Source: Streptomyces sp. WZ-12
Lineage (GTDB): Bacteria > Actinomycetota > Actinomycetes > Streptomycetales > Streptomycetaceae
DNA length: 64,000 nt
Direction of reading: 5' to 3'
Assembly: GCF_028898845.1 (NCBI RefSeq)
Contig: NZ_CP118574.1
Span: 1,116,001-1,180,000, forward strand
Position 1 is the stretch's first letter. Every line of letters starts with the position of its first letter. This document shows, piece by piece, positions 24,268 through 33,193 of this stretch. The translations under genes were made by a program, and so were the position numbers. Below the pieces are notes generated by a model. The model had not been told where the DNA came from and did not search any database. It worked only from the letters and a program-made list of their open reading frames with translations.

Positions 24268-24279
24268 CAACATGGAGCC

Positions 24280-24771
24280 ATGACAGACGCGCTCTACTCG
24301 ATCAGTCAGGCCGCCCGTTGCTTCGGCTTGCCGGTGTCCACGTTGCGGTACTACGACGAGTTGGGAGTGCTGCCGGCGGCCGGGCGGCGGGGGAACGTGC
24401 GGTACTACGGTCGCAGGGAGCTGCGCCGCCTCGCCCTCGTCCAACGGCTGCACCACCGGGGCCTGGTGAGCCTGGCCGACACCGCGGTGCTGGTCAGCGA
24501 CGGCCCGGCCGATGACCAGCCCTCGGGGCGCGAGGTGTTGACCGCTTCGATCGCGGTGATCAAGGACCGGATCGCGCATCTCCAGGCCGCCCAGGGTCTG
24601 TTGGAACACCTGCTGACCTGCCCGAAGGCCGATCCGGTCCGGGAGTGCGCGCCGCTGCGGGCGGAGCTCGACCGGGACGTGGCGGAGGGGTTGGCGGGGC
24701 TCAGTGGGCCCGACGGCCGCCCGTCCCCTCGCGTGGCGCCTCCCCTTCGCGCTCCGCGACCGCCGCGGTGA
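24280..24771 (+). CDS. MerR-family transcriptional regulator
   Basis: This 163-residue regulator has an N-terminal winged helix-turn-helix, YSISQAARCFGLPVSTLRYYDELG, then the arginine-rich RYYGRRELRRLALVQ. A dimerisation coiled helix IKDRIAHLQAAQGLLEHLL follows. Two Cys occur (TCPKADPVREC), without the SoxR CX2CXCX5C cluster, so it is probably drug- or metabolite-sensing rather than redox. No strong Shine-Dalgarno precedes ATG 24280. It is divergent from the FAD monooxygenase and its tail overlaps the convergent MarR gene by 71 bases. The neighbouring palindrome is its probable operator. Confidence 0.83.
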   Translation: MTDALYSISQAARCFGLPVSTLRYYDELGVLPAAGRRGNVRYYGRRELRRLALVQRLHHRGLVSLADTAVLVSDGPADDQPSGREVLTASIAVIKDRIAHLQAAQGLLEHLLTCPKADPVRECAPLRAELDRDVAEGLAGLSGPDGRPSPRVAPPLRAPRPPR

Positions 24772-25213
24772 ACGCCGACCAGTTGGCGCCGGCCAACGGG
24801 GCGAGGACGGCGCGCCAGCCGTCGGCGGCGGCCGGTCCGGCCTGTTGGAGGGCGGCGTGGAACAGGTCGCGCTGTCGGGCGTGCAGGGTGCGTTCGAGGG
24901 CGGCGCCGCGGTCGGTGAGGTGGAGTTCCTTGCGGCGGCGGTCGTGGGCGCCGGGGGCGACGCGGACCAGGTCCTCGGCGATCAGCCGGCGGAGCGGGGT
25001 GTTGATGGCCTGCTTGGTGAGGTCGAGGGTGTCGCAGAGTTCACCGACGCTCATGCCGGGCGCGTAGGCGAGGAACGTGAGGATGCGGTGGTGGGCGCGG
25101 CCCATGCCGTGCTCGGCGAGGGCCTCGTCGGCGGCGCCGGTGAAGGCGCGGTAGGCGAAGTAGAAGAGCGTGAAGTCGCGGTCGAAGGCGTCCGGGCGAG
25201 ATGGGTCAAGCAT
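24701..25213 (-). CDS. MarR-family transcriptional regulator
   Basis: This 170-residue protein has a winged helix-turn-helix core: HHRILTFLAYAPGMSVGELCDTLDLTKQAINTPLRRL is the recognition unit and DRRRKELHLTDRGAAL is the wing. It forms dimers through the N- and C-terminal helices and normally loses DNA affinity on binding an aromatic ligand. It is divergent from the 2-oxoacid decarboxylase gene, with a 15-bp perfect inverted repeat between them, and so is likely its repressor. Its end overlaps the MerR gene. Confidence 0.83.
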   Translation of the reverse strand: MLDPSRPDAFDRDFTLFYFAYRAFTGAADEALAEHGMGRAHHRILTFLAYAPGMSVGELCDTLDLTKQAINTPLRRLIAEDLVRVAPGAHDRRRKELHLTDRGAALERTLHARQRDLFHAALQQAGPAAADGWRAVLAPLAGANWSAFTAAVAEREGEAPREGTGGRRAH

Positions 25214-25251
25214 GTTGACATATTACCCGGCGCCCCGTTACGCTCGCCACT

Positions 25252-25266
25252 AAGGTCAATGACCTT
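25252..25266. promoter_or_regulatory. MarR-type operator
   Basis: AAGGTCA-A-TGACCTT is a perfect 7-1-7 inverted repeat between the divergent MarR and decarboxylase genes. The half-site TGACCT recurs directly after it (TTGACCTATT). Its place over the start region of both genes fits autoregulation plus control of the decarboxylase. Confidence 0.7.
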
Positions 25267-25341
25267 GACCTATTTTCGATTCGTAGTGCGGCCGGGCCCC
25301 GATCGGCGCTCCCGGCGCATCGCTGAACGCAAGAAAGGCCG

Positions 25342-27033
25342 GTGACCGCGGTGTCGGACATCACCGTTGGCGCATACCTCCTCCGCCGTCTGCGCGAGCT
25401 GGACATCGAGCACGTCTTCGGCGTGCCGGGCGACTACAACCTCGGCTTCCTGGACCTGGTCGTCGACTTCCCCGGGCTGGAGTGGATCGGCACCTGCAAC
25501 GAACTCGACGCCGGCTACGCGGCCGACGGCTACGGCCGGCTCCGCGGCGCGGCCGCCGTGGTGACCACCTTCGGCGTCGGCGAGCTCTCCGCCGTCAACG
25601 CGATAGCGGGCTCCTACGCCGAGTCCGTCCCCGTCCTGGCGATCACGGGGATGCCCGCGACCGCGGTGGCGGCGGCCGGCACGCCCGTGCACCACACCCT
25701 CATGGACGGCGAGTACGACCACTTCGGCCGGATGTTCGCGGAGGTCACCGTGGCCCGCGCCACGCTCACCGCCCAGAACGCGCCGGCCGAGATCGACCGG
25801 GTGCTGACCGCCCTGCGCCGGCACCGCAAGCCCGTCCACCTCAACCTCCCCACCGACGTGGTGCTGGCCAACGTCCCCGCGCCCGCCGCGCCGCTGCCCG
25901 CCGCCGACGCCCCGACCGACCCCGCGCTGCTGCGCGCCTTCCGCGACGCCGCCGCGCGACTGCTCGACGACGCCCGGACCGTGACGGTGCTCGCGGGCCA
26001 CGAGGCGGACCGGTACGGGCTGCGCGCGCCGCTCGCCGGCCTGCTGGCGGCCGCACCGGTGCGCGCCGCCGTCTACTCCACCGGCAAGGGCCTGGTGGAC
26101 GAGGGCGCGCCGGGCTTCGCGGGCGTCTACACCGGCGAGTTCAGCGCCAAGCCGGCGCGGGTGGCGGTGGAGGACGCCGACTGCCTGGTCCTGGCCGGCG
26201 CCCCGGTCACCGACACCGTGACCGGCGGTTTCAGCCACCACTTCCCCGCCGGCCGCACCATCGAACTGCGGCCCGGCCGGGCCACCGTGGGCGGCGCGGA
26301 GTTCGCCGGCGTGACGATGACCGATGCGCTCGCGGCCCTCACCGAACTGGTCCGCGGCCTGGACCTGCCCGAGCCCGCGGGCTACGGCGAGCCCCCCGTG
26401 CCCACCGCGGCGCGGCCGGACCGCGGCCCGGCGGACGGCCCGCTCACCCAGGACGCGCTCTGGGCCGCCGTGGGGGACTTCCTGCCGGCCGGCGGCGTGC
26501 TCGTGGCCGAGCAGGGCACCGCGTTCTTCGGCGCCCAGGAGCTCCCGCTGCCGCGCGACGCCCGGTTCGTCGGCCAGCCGATGTGGGGCTCGATCGGCTA
26601 CACCCTCCCGGCCACCCTCGGCACCCAACTCGCCGCCCCCGACCGGCGGTCGGTCCTGGTCATCGGCGACGGATCGCTCCAACTGACCGCCCAGGAACTG
26701 GGGTCGATGGCCCGCTACGGCCTGGCACCGGTGGTGGTCGTCATCAACAACGACGGCTACACCGTCGAGCGCGCCATCCACGGCGCCACCGCTCCGTACA
26801 ACGACATCGCCGCCTGGAACTACACCGCGCTGCCGGCCGCGTTCGGCGCCGGTGACCACTGCGTCACCCGACGGGTCACGACCCCAGCGGAGCTGCTCGA
26901 CGCGTTCCGTCTGGCCGCCGCCGCCCCGGACCGGATGGTGCTGATCGAGGCCGTGCTGCCGCGCGACGACGCCCCCGAGCTGCTCACCGCCCTGGCCGGC
27001 CGGTTCGCGGCGCAGAACGACTACGGGGAGTGA
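25342..27033 (+). CDS. Thiamine-diphosphate 2-oxoacid decarboxylase (indolepyruvate/pyruvate type)
   Basis: This 563-residue enzyme decarboxylates a 2-oxo acid to an aldehyde using thiamine diphosphate and magnesium. The catalytic Glu54 is in TCNELDAGYAADGYGR. The HH pair occurs in VHHTLMDGEYDHF, as in pyruvate and indolepyruvate decarboxylases. The cofactor-binding motif GDGSLQLTAQELGSMARYG is near residue 441 and ends with INNDGYTVERAIHG. It could make indole-3-acetaldehyde, phenylacetaldehyde or branched-chain aldehydes; specificity is not readable. It starts at GTG with AAGAAAGG upstream. The divergent MarR regulator probably controls it. Confidence 0.88.
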   Translation: MTAVSDITVGAYLLRRLRELDIEHVFGVPGDYNLGFLDLVVDFPGLEWIGTCNELDAGYAADGYGRLRGAAAVVTTFGVGELSAVNAIAGSYAESVPVLAITGMPATAVAAAGTPVHHTLMDGEYDHFGRMFAEVTVARATLTAQNAPAEIDRVLTALRRHRKPVHLNLPTDVVLANVPAPAAPLPAADAPTDPALLRAFRDAAARLLDDARTVTVLAGHEADRYGLRAPLAGLLAAAPVRAAVYSTGKGLVDEGAPGFAGVYTGEFSAKPARVAVEDADCLVLAGAPVTDTVTGGFSHHFPAGRTIELRPGRATVGGAEFAGVTMTDALAALTELVRGLDLPEPAGYGEPPVPTAARPDRGPADGPLTQDALWAAVGDFLPAGGVLVAEQGTAFFGAQELPLPRDARFVGQPMWGSIGYTLPATLGTQLAAPDRRSVLVIGDGSLQLTAQELGSMARYGLAPVVVVINNDGYTVERAIHGATAPYNDIAAWNYTALPAAFGAGDHCVTRRVTTPAELLDAFRLAAAAPDRMVLIEAVLPRDDAPELLTALAGRFAAQNDYGE

Positions 27034-27047
27034 GCCGGAGGCGGGGA

Positions 27048-27076
27048 CGGGGGCCGGAGGTCGTCACCGGCCCCCG
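27048..27076 (+). terminator. Hairpin after the 2-oxoacid decarboxylase
   Basis: A perfect 10-bp stem (CGGGGGCCGG with CCGGCCCCCG) and a 9-base loop sit 15 bases after the decarboxylase stop. This is a likely intrinsic terminator of the GC-only type. Confidence 0.7.
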
Positions 27077-27180
27077 CCCGCCGGTCCGCGGGTCCGTCGT
27101 CCGCCGCCTCACCACCCCGCAACCCGCTGTCAGTGGCCGGTGCTAGCGTGCGTCACAGCTCGACGATCGGAGGAGGAGAG

Positions 27181-27828
27181 ATGTCCGAAGCCACCGGCTC
27201 CCCGGCCCAAGCACCGCACCCCTTCGGGGAGTTCTCGCCGACCACCCTCGCGGACGTGCTGGGCCGCGCGCAGGTGATGGACATCGGCATCCGCCCCCTG
27301 TGGCCGTCGATACCGCGGGTCGCCGGGCCCGCGTTCACGGTGCACTGCCCGCCCGGCGACAACCTCATGCTGCACGCCGCGATCCACCGCGCGGCACCGG
27401 GCTCGGTGATCGTCGTCGACTCGGGCGACCTCAACTACGCGCTGGCCGGCGGCAATGTCTGCGCCGTGGCCCAACGCCGGGGCATCGCCGCCTTCGTGGC
27501 CGACGGACTGATCCGCGACCTCGCCGAGGTCCGCGCGAGCGGCTTCCCGGTCTTCGCCCGCGGGGTCATCCCGATACCCGGCGGCAAGAAGGCCGTTGGG
27601 CCACTCAACGTCCCCATACAGTGCGGTGGCGTGCCGGTGTCCGCCGGGGACGTGGTGGTGGCGGACGAGGAGGGCATCGTCGTGGTGCCAGGGGACCGGC
27701 GGGACGAGGTGCTGGGCGCGGCCCGTGCGAAACAGGCCAAGGAGGACCGCGAGTCCCTTGATGACTGGGCGGCGGCGCACCGCGCCCGCATCGACGCGGC
27801 CCTGCGCGAGGGCGGTTACGAGGGGTGA
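27181..27828 (+). CDS. RraA-family protein
   Basis: This 215-residue protein resembles the RraA / HMG aldolase group. Landmarks are TTLADVLGRAQVMDIGIRPL at the start, FTVHCPPGDNLMLHAAIHRAAPGSVIVVDSGD, the glycine loop GGNVCAVAQRRGIAAFVADGLIRDLAEVR, and GDVVVADEEGIVVVP. The DGLIRDL segment matches the Arg-Asp pair that binds the ligand and metal in 4-hydroxy-4-methyl-2-oxoglutarate aldolases. It could be a pyruvate-forming aldolase or an oxaloacetate decarboxylase; true RNase E inhibition is less likely in this setting. The ATG after GGAGGAGGAG is the start; a longer frame from 27133 is possible. Confidence 0.82.
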   Translation: MSEATGSPAQAPHPFGEFSPTTLADVLGRAQVMDIGIRPLWPSIPRVAGPAFTVHCPPGDNLMLHAAIHRAAPGSVIVVDSGDLNYALAGGNVCAVAQRRGIAAFVADGLIRDLAEVRASGFPVFARGVIPIPGGKKAVGPLNVPIQCGGVPVSAGDVVVADEEGIVVVPGDRRDEVLGAARAKQAKEDRESLDDWAAAHRARIDAALREGGYEG

Positions 27829-28148
27829 ACGGGCGGGCCGGCCGGGCACCGCGGGGCCGCAGGCCGGGCCGATCCCAACGCCCATGGCGCGACCGGGTCT
27901 TGCCGGGGGCCACGCTCTGCGACATTCTCGAATCCCCGTTGCTGACGGGGGCGGTCCTGCCTCCTGGACGCCGCCGCCGACCGCGCACACGGCTCCCGCC
28001 GCGGAGCCCGGGCCGGCGCGTCGGGAAGCCCTAGGCCGGAAGGCCGACACGAAGATCCGTTCACGGGCGGTACCTGCGGTGGGACGGCGCGGCAAGAGTG
28101 GGTGGGGCATCCGTCCGACCCACTGACTGAACTGCCCGGAGGCTGACG
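27829..28148. other. Intergenic region before the O-methyltransferase
   Basis: These 320 bases between the RraA-like gene and the methyltransferase hold only shadow frames. A clear ribosome binding site (CCGGAGG) ends the region. I see no strong promoter box or terminator. Confidence 0.4.
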
Positions 28149-29195
28149 GTGGACACCCAGAACCCGATCGACCACCCCGACCTGTCCGACGCCGCGGCCC
28201 ACGCGGCGGCGGCCCACCTGATCGAACAGTCGCTGGGGCACTTGTACTCCGCGGCATTGCGGACGGCCGTCCTCCATCACCTGGCCGACCATGTGGCGGG
28301 CGGCCCCCGCACCGCCAGCGAACTCGCCCGCCGCACCGGCACCGACGCCGGCGCCCTCCGGCGCACGCTGCGTTACCTCGCCACCCGCGGGATCTTCCGC
28401 GAGGACGACAACGGGGCCTTCCACCTCACACCGTCCGGGCAGTTCCTGCGCACCGGGGTGCCCGGCTCGCTGCGCGACGCGGTGCTGATGCTCACCGACG
28501 ACATCTTCGTGCGCTCGTCGGGGGCGCTCGACGAGACCGTGCGGACCGGCGCGCCCGCCTTCCCGAAGGTCTTCGGCGCCCCGTTCTTCGAGTACCTCCG
28601 GGGCGACGACACCACCCGGGCGCTCTTCGACACCGGCATGGCCGCCTTCTCCGAGCCGCTCGACGACCTGGTGGCGGGCGCCTACCCGTTCCCCGAGCAC
28701 GGCATCGTGGTCGACGTCGGCGGCGGGCGGGGCGGTCTGCTGCGGCGCGTCCTGCTGCGGCACCCGGGCCTGTCAGGGGTGCTCTTCGACCAGGCCCCCG
28801 CGCTGCGCGAACACGTCCTGGAGGGCGTCGAGTTGGCCGGGCGGTGGCGCGCCGAGCCGGGGGACTTCTTCACGGCCGTGCCGGACGGCGGCGACGTCTA
28901 CGTCCTCAAGCACGTGCTGCACGACTGGGACGACGGGGCGGCGGTGCGCATCCTGAGCGCCTGCCGGCGCGGCCTGGCCCCCGAGGGCAGGGTCCTGATC
29001 GTCGACTCGGTGCCGGAGCCGGGCAACGACCCGCACCCGGGCAAGACCCTGGACGTGGCGATGATGACGCTGGTGACCGGCAGGGCGCGCGGACCGAAGG
29101 ACCTGGACGTCCTCTTCGCGCGGGCCGGTCTGCGCCGCTCCCGGATCCTGCCGACGCCCACCTTCGCCTCGATAGTGGAGGCGGTCGCGGCCTAG
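28149..29195 (+). CDS. SAM-dependent O-methyltransferase (acetylserotonin/type 2 family)
   Basis: This 348-residue enzyme has a winged-helix dimerisation domain (TASELARRTGTDAGALRRTLRYLATRG) and a catalytic Rossmann domain. The SAM-binding strand VVDVGGGRGGLLRRVL is near residue 188. The catalytic His lies in LKHVLHDWDD near residue 252, and LIVDSVPEPG follows. This is the plant-type and actinomycete polyketide O-methyltransferase family, acting on aromatic hydroxyls. It starts at GTG. No PKS is present, so it may modify a small phenol. It is convergent with kdpD across a hairpin. Confidence 0.85.
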   Translation: MDTQNPIDHPDLSDAAAHAAAAHLIEQSLGHLYSAALRTAVLHHLADHVAGGPRTASELARRTGTDAGALRRTLRYLATRGIFREDDNGAFHLTPSGQFLRTGVPGSLRDAVLMLTDDIFVRSSGALDETVRTGAPAFPKVFGAPFFEYLRGDDTTRALFDTGMAAFSEPLDDLVAGAYPFPEHGIVVDVGGGRGGLLRRVLLRHPGLSGVLFDQAPALREHVLEGVELAGRWRAEPGDFFTAVPDGGDVYVLKHVLHDWDDGAAVRILSACRRGLAPEGRVLIVDSVPEPGNDPHPGKTLDVAMMTLVTGRARGPKDLDVLFARAGLRRSRILPTPTFASIVEAVAA

Positions 29196-29196
29196 C

Positions 29197-29226
29197 GCCG
29201 GTCCGACCCCGATCCGTCGGACCGGC
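29197..29226. terminator. Bidirectional hairpin between O-methyltransferase and KdpD
   Basis: A perfect 11-bp stem (GCCGGTCCGAC at 29197-29207 with 29216-29226) and an 8-base loop separate the two convergent stop codons. It starts two bases after the methyltransferase stop and ends one base before the KdpD stop. Confidence 0.75.
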
Positions 29227-29227
29227 C

Positions 29228-32023
29228 CTAACGGCCGCCCGCCTCGCCCCCGTTCACCCCCGCCACGGGTGCCGCCGCCACCGACGGAGGTGGCACCGAC
29301 CGCGGTGCCACCGCCCCGGGCGTCCCGGGGCCCGCCGGAACCGGAACGCCCGCATCGGCAACGCCCGTCTCGACGACAGCCCCCTCAACGACGCCCGCCT
29401 CCCCCACGCCCGCCTCCGGAACGTCCACTTCCGGGGCCGCCGGCAGGGAGACGACCATGGTGAGCCCGCCGCCGGGGGTCTCCTCCGGGGTCAGTGTGCC
29501 GCCCATCGCCTCCGTGAGACCACGGGAGAGCGCCAGGCCGAGCCCGAGGCCGGTGGTGTTGTCGGTGTCGCCGAGCCGCTGGAACGGCTCGAACGCCCGC
29601 TCCCGGTCGTCGAGTTGGATGCCGGGCCCGCGGTCGATGATCCGCAGCTCGACGCGGCCGGCGAGCGTGCTGGCGCCGATCGTGACCGGCCGGCCGGCGG
29701 GCGAGTGACGGACCGCGTTGGACACCAGGTTGGCGATGACCCGCTCCAACAGGGGCGGATCCGCAAGCACATCGGGGGCGCGCTCCAGCCCGTGGGACAC
29801 CACCCGCCCGGGCGCCTGCGGCGGCGATCCGGGCAGGGTGTCCAGCGCGACGGGCAGCACCTCGGTGAACGCGACGGGTTCCAGGTGCAGGGTCAGCGCC
29901 CCGGCCTGGAGTCTGCTCAGGTCCAGCAGGTTGTCGACCAGGCGGCTGAGCTTGGCGAGGGATTCCTCGGCGGTGGCGAGGAGTTCCTCGCGGTCCTCCG
30001 GCGAGAAGTCCACCTCGCGGCTGCGCAACGAGCTGATCGCCGCCCAGCTTCCGGCCAGCGGTGTGCGCAGGTCGTGGCCCACCGCGGCGAGCAGCGCGGT
30101 GCGCATCCGGTTGGCGGCCTTGACCGGTTCGACCTCGGCGGCGGCCTCGGCGAGCCGGGCCCGCTCGACGGCCGCGGTCAGATGCGCGGCGAAGGCGGTG
30201 AGCACCCGGTGTTCGGAGGCCGGCAGGCGGCGCCCGATCAGCACCAGCACACTGTCGTTCCCTATGGGGACCTCGGTCCGATGGTCCACACCCGGGTCGC
30301 CGGCGGCGCCCACGGCATGCACCACCGCGCCGACGCCCCCGCCGGCGCCGTCCCCGTCCGCCACCGGCCGCCACGGCTCCGACGCGTCCGCGCGCGGCCG
30401 CAGTTCGATGCGGTCCATGCCGAAGGTCTCGCGGGTGCGCTCCAACAGCTCGGGCACCGCCCGGTCCCCGCGCAGGATGCCGCCGGCCAACGAGGTCAGC
30501 GTCTCGGCCTCCGCGGTCGCCCGGGCCGCCCGCCGCCCCAGGCGCAGCGAACGGTCCACGATGGCGGCGACGGTCACCGCGACGGTGGTGAACGCGGCCT
30601 GCGCGACCACGATGTTGGCCTCGGCGAAGGTGAACTCGCCGATCGGCGGGATGAAGTAGTAGTTCAGCAACAGCGACGTCGTCACCGAGGCGAGCAGCGC
30701 GGAGACCACCCCGCCGATGCAGGCCACGCCCAGCACCGTCAGCAGGAACAGCAGCGCCTCGCTGGTGAGGTTGAGCGACAGCGGGGCCGAGACGCCGCGC
30801 AGCACCAGCGTCAGCAGGACGGGCAGCACGAGTCCGACGATCGGGCCGGCCACCCGGCGGGTGCGCGGCAGGCCGCTGCCGGGGATGACCCAGGTGCGGC
30901 CGTGGCCGACGTACTCGTGACTGACGGTGTGGACATCGATCTCCCCGGACCGTTCGACGACGGTCTCCCCCACGCCGCGCGGGGCCAACAGCCGCCGCAG
31001 CCGGCCGCGGCGGCTGGCGCCGACGACGAGTTGGGTGGCGTTCTGGGCGCTGGCGAAGTCCAGCAGCGCGGCCGGGACGTCGTCGCCGACCACCGCGTGG
31101 TAGGTGCCGCCCAGGCTCTCGGTGAGCCGCCGTTGGCCGGCCAGCGCGGCGGGCGAGGCGCCGGCCAGGCCGTCGCTGCGGGTGATGTGGACGGCCAGCA
31201 GGTCGCCGGCGGAGCGGTCCACGATCCGGGCGGCGCGGCGGATCAGGGTGGTGCCCTCCGGCCCGCCGGTGAGCGCCACCACCACCCGCTCGCGGGTCTC
31301 CCACACCGGCCCGATCCGGTGCTCGTTGCGATACTTCCGCAGCGCCTCGTCCACCCGGCCCGCGACCCACAGCAGCGCCAACTCCCGCAGGGCGCTGAGG
31401 TTTCCCAGCCGGAAGTAGTGCGAGAGCGCGGCGTCGACCTTCTCCGGCGGGTAGATGTTGCCGTGCGCCATCCGGCGCCGCAGGCCCTCGGCCGGCAGGT
31501 CGACCAGCTCGATCTGGTCGGCGCGGCGCACCACTTCGTCGGGCACGGTCTCGTACTGCGGCACTCCGGTGATCTTCTCCACGACGTCGGTGAGTGACTC
31601 CAGGTGTTGGATGTTGAGGGTGGCCACCACGTCGATGCCGGCGCCGAGCAACTCCTCGATGTCCTGCCAGCGCTTGGTGTTCCGGCAGCCGGGCGGGTTG
31701 GTGTGGGCCAGTTCGTCGATGAGCACCACCTCGGGGCGCCGCTTGAGCACCTGGTCCAGGTCGAGTTCGGTGAACTCCACACCGCGGTGCCGGCGGACCG
31801 TCCGCGGCAGCAGGGTCAGCCCCTGGAGCATCGCCTCGGTGGCGGGCCGGCCGTGGCTCTCGGCGAAGGCCACCACCACGTCCGTGCCGCGCACGGTCCG
31901 CCGACGTCCCTCGTCCAACATCCGGTAGGTCTTGCCCACCCCGGGGGCGGCCCCGAGAAAGACCTTCAGCCGGCCGGGACACCGCCGCCCCGGCCCCCTG
32001 GTCCCCTCGCTGCCCCACTTCAT
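29228..32023 (-). CDS. kdpD: KdpD-type sensor histidine kinase, orphan, with repetitive tail
   Basis: This 931-residue protein matches KdpD, the potassium/osmotic sensor kinase. The N-terminal KdpD domain has Walker A GAAPGVGKTYR near residues 24-34 and Walker B-like VLIDELAHTN. A USP-like domain follows, then four membrane segments of DUF4118. The kinase core has the phospho-His motif AAVGHDLRTPLAG near residue 648, then HSPAGRPVTIG, DRGPGI and TGLGLGLALSRGL. The C-terminal about 70 residues are an unusual Ala/Gly/Val/Pro-rich low-complexity tail (EAGVGEAGVVEGAVVE) not typical of KdpD. No kdpE or kdpFABC lies in the window. The start follows AAGGGAG. Confidence 0.88.
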   Translation of the reverse strand: MKWGSEGTRGPGRRCPGRLKVFLGAAPGVGKTYRMLDEGRRRTVRGTDVVVAFAESHGRPATEAMLQGLTLLPRTVRRHRGVEFTELDLDQVLKRRPEVVLIDELAHTNPPGCRNTKRWQDIEELLGAGIDVVATLNIQHLESLTDVVEKITGVPQYETVPDEVVRRADQIELVDLPAEGLRRRMAHGNIYPPEKVDAALSHYFRLGNLSALRELALLWVAGRVDEALRKYRNEHRIGPVWETRERVVVALTGGPEGTTLIRRAARIVDRSAGDLLAVHITRSDGLAGASPAALAGQRRLTESLGGTYHAVVGDDVPAALLDFASAQNATQLVVGASRRGRLRRLLAPRGVGETVVERSGEIDVHTVSHEYVGHGRTWVIPGSGLPRTRRVAGPIVGLVLPVLLTLVLRGVSAPLSLNLTSEALLFLLTVLGVACIGGVVSALLASVTTSLLLNYYFIPPIGEFTFAEANIVVAQAAFTTVAVTVAAIVDRSLRLGRRAARATAEAETLTSLAGGILRGDRAVPELLERTRETFGMDRIELRPRADASEPWRPVADGDGAGGGVGAVVHAVGAAGDPGVDHRTEVPIGNDSVLVLIGRRLPASEHRVLTAFAAHLTAAVERARLAEAAAEVEPVKAANRMRTALLAAVGHDLRTPLAGSWAAISSLRSREVDFSPEDREELLATAEESLAKLSRLVDNLLDLSRLQAGALTLHLEPVAFTEVLPVALDTLPGSPPQAPGRVVSHGLERAPDVLADPPLLERVIANLVSNAVRHSPAGRPVTIGASTLAGRVELRIIDRGPGIQLDDRERAFEPFQRLGDTDNTTGLGLGLALSRGLTEAMGGTLTPEETPGGGLTMVVSLPAAPEVDVPEAGVGEAGVVEGAVVETGVADAGVPVPAGPGTPGAVAPRSVPPPSVAAAPVAGVNGGEAGGR

Positions 32024-32238
32024 GACGCACTCCCTTCCGGTACGACAGCGCGCCGGGCGGCGCCGCGGGAAGTGCCTCCCCGCGGTCTGTCACCGGCCGG
32101 CGCGCGGACCTCTTCTTCCGGGTCCTGCGAGCATCGTCACCGCCCGCCCGCGCGAACCACGCCGCGCGGCCCGGACGTTGACGCAACTCTGACCCGGCGG
32201 GACGGCGGAAGATCGGACCGGCGGGCGATACTCGACGG

Positions 32239-33084
32239 ATGACCTCCCTCTACCGCAGCGCATCGGGCCGGGAGCGCGTCCGGCGCTGGTGCCTGGACCA
32301 ACTGGATGCCTGGCCGGTGCCGCACGAGCGGACGACGGTCACCGCCCGGGGAGCCCTGACCCACGTGGTGACGGCCGGCTCCGGCGCCACGACGGTGGTG
32401 TGCGTGCCGGGCACCAACTTCTGCGCCGCCGCGTGCCTGCCGCTGGCCACGGCCCTGGTATCGGCGGGCCACCGGGTCATCCTCCTCGACGTCCCGGGGC
32501 AACCCGGTCTGAGCACGGGCGAACGGGGGCTCGCCGGCGGCCGGTTGGCGTGGTACGGCGCCTGGCTGGACGAGACGCTCGACGAGCTCGCCGCCGGCCC
32601 GGTGACGGTGCTGGGCCACTCCTTCGGCGCCGCCATCGCGCTGTCCGCCGCCTCCTGGTCCGTCGACCAACTCGTGCTGCTCTCCCCCGGTGGGCTGACC
32701 CGACTGCGCCTGACGCCCGGCGTGTTGGCCGCCTCCGCCGCCTGGTTCTTCCGCCCCGCGCCCCGGCACAGCGACCGGCTGCTGCGCACCATGCACGCGC
32801 CCGGCCACCGCCCGCGCCCGGAACTGGTGGAGTGGATGACCCTGGTGGCCCGGCACACCCGCTCCGGCGGCGCGCCGGGCCTGGCCACCCTGCCCGCGCG
32901 CCCGGTGCCGCGCCGGGTCGTCACCGGCGCGCACGACACCTTCCTCCCGCCGCGCCGCCTCGGCCCCGCGGTGCGCATCGCCCTCGACACGGACCTGGAG
33001 GTCCTCCCGGACGCCGGCCACCTGCTGCTGGACGAGCAACCCGCCTATGCCGCCTCGCTGGTGGACGAACCGGTCGGCGGGTAG
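32239..33084 (+). CDS. Alpha/beta-fold hydrolase
   Basis: This 281-residue protein has an alpha/beta hydrolase fold. The oxyanion strand is VVCVPGTNFCAAACLPLATAL. The nucleophile elbow GHSFGAA supplies the catalytic Ser, and ending strands PRRVVTGAHDTF and PDAGHLLLDEQP hold the acid and His. Substrate class (ester, lactone, epoxide) is not readable. No good Shine-Dalgarno precedes the ATG, while GATACT lies seven bases before it, so a leaderless message is possible. It is divergent from kdpD across 215 bp. Confidence 0.75.
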   Translation: MTSLYRSASGRERVRRWCLDQLDAWPVPHERTTVTARGALTHVVTAGSGATTVVCVPGTNFCAAACLPLATALVSAGHRVILLDVPGQPGLSTGERGLAGGRLAWYGAWLDETLDELAAGPVTVLGHSFGAAIALSAASWSVDQLVLLSPGGLTRLRLTPGVLAASAAWFFRPAPRHSDRLLRTMHAPGHRPRPELVEWMTLVARHTRSGGAPGLATLPARPVPRRVVTGAHDTFLPPRRLGPAVRIALDTDLEVLPDAGHLLLDEQPAYAASLVDEPVGG

Positions 33085-33119
33085 GCACCCGTCCGCGGGT
33101 GGCGGGGTGCCGGGTGCCT
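33083..33119 (+). terminator. Weak hairpin after the alpha/beta hydrolase
   Basis: AGGCACCCG at 33083-33091 pairs with CGGGTGCCT at 33111-33119. A shorter nested alternative, CACCCG-TCCG-CGGGTG, lies at 33086-33101. It starts at the stop codon of the hydrolase gene. Confidence 0.4.
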
Positions 33120-33193
33120 GGTGCCTGGTCGCGCCGGTCCGGACCGGCCGACTACGGGTCTCGCGGGACGTCCGGTCGACGCGGAGCGGCCGG

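Noticed and set aside
24196..24609. Longer N-terminus for the FAD monooxygenase
   Set aside because: The extension would read through the divergent MerR gene and the palindrome and carries no fold; the ATG with AAGGGAG is better.
29385..32186. Second 933-codon frame on the KdpD strand
   Set aside because: Frame-shifted shadow of kdpD. The KdpD frame holds all motifs; this one holds none.
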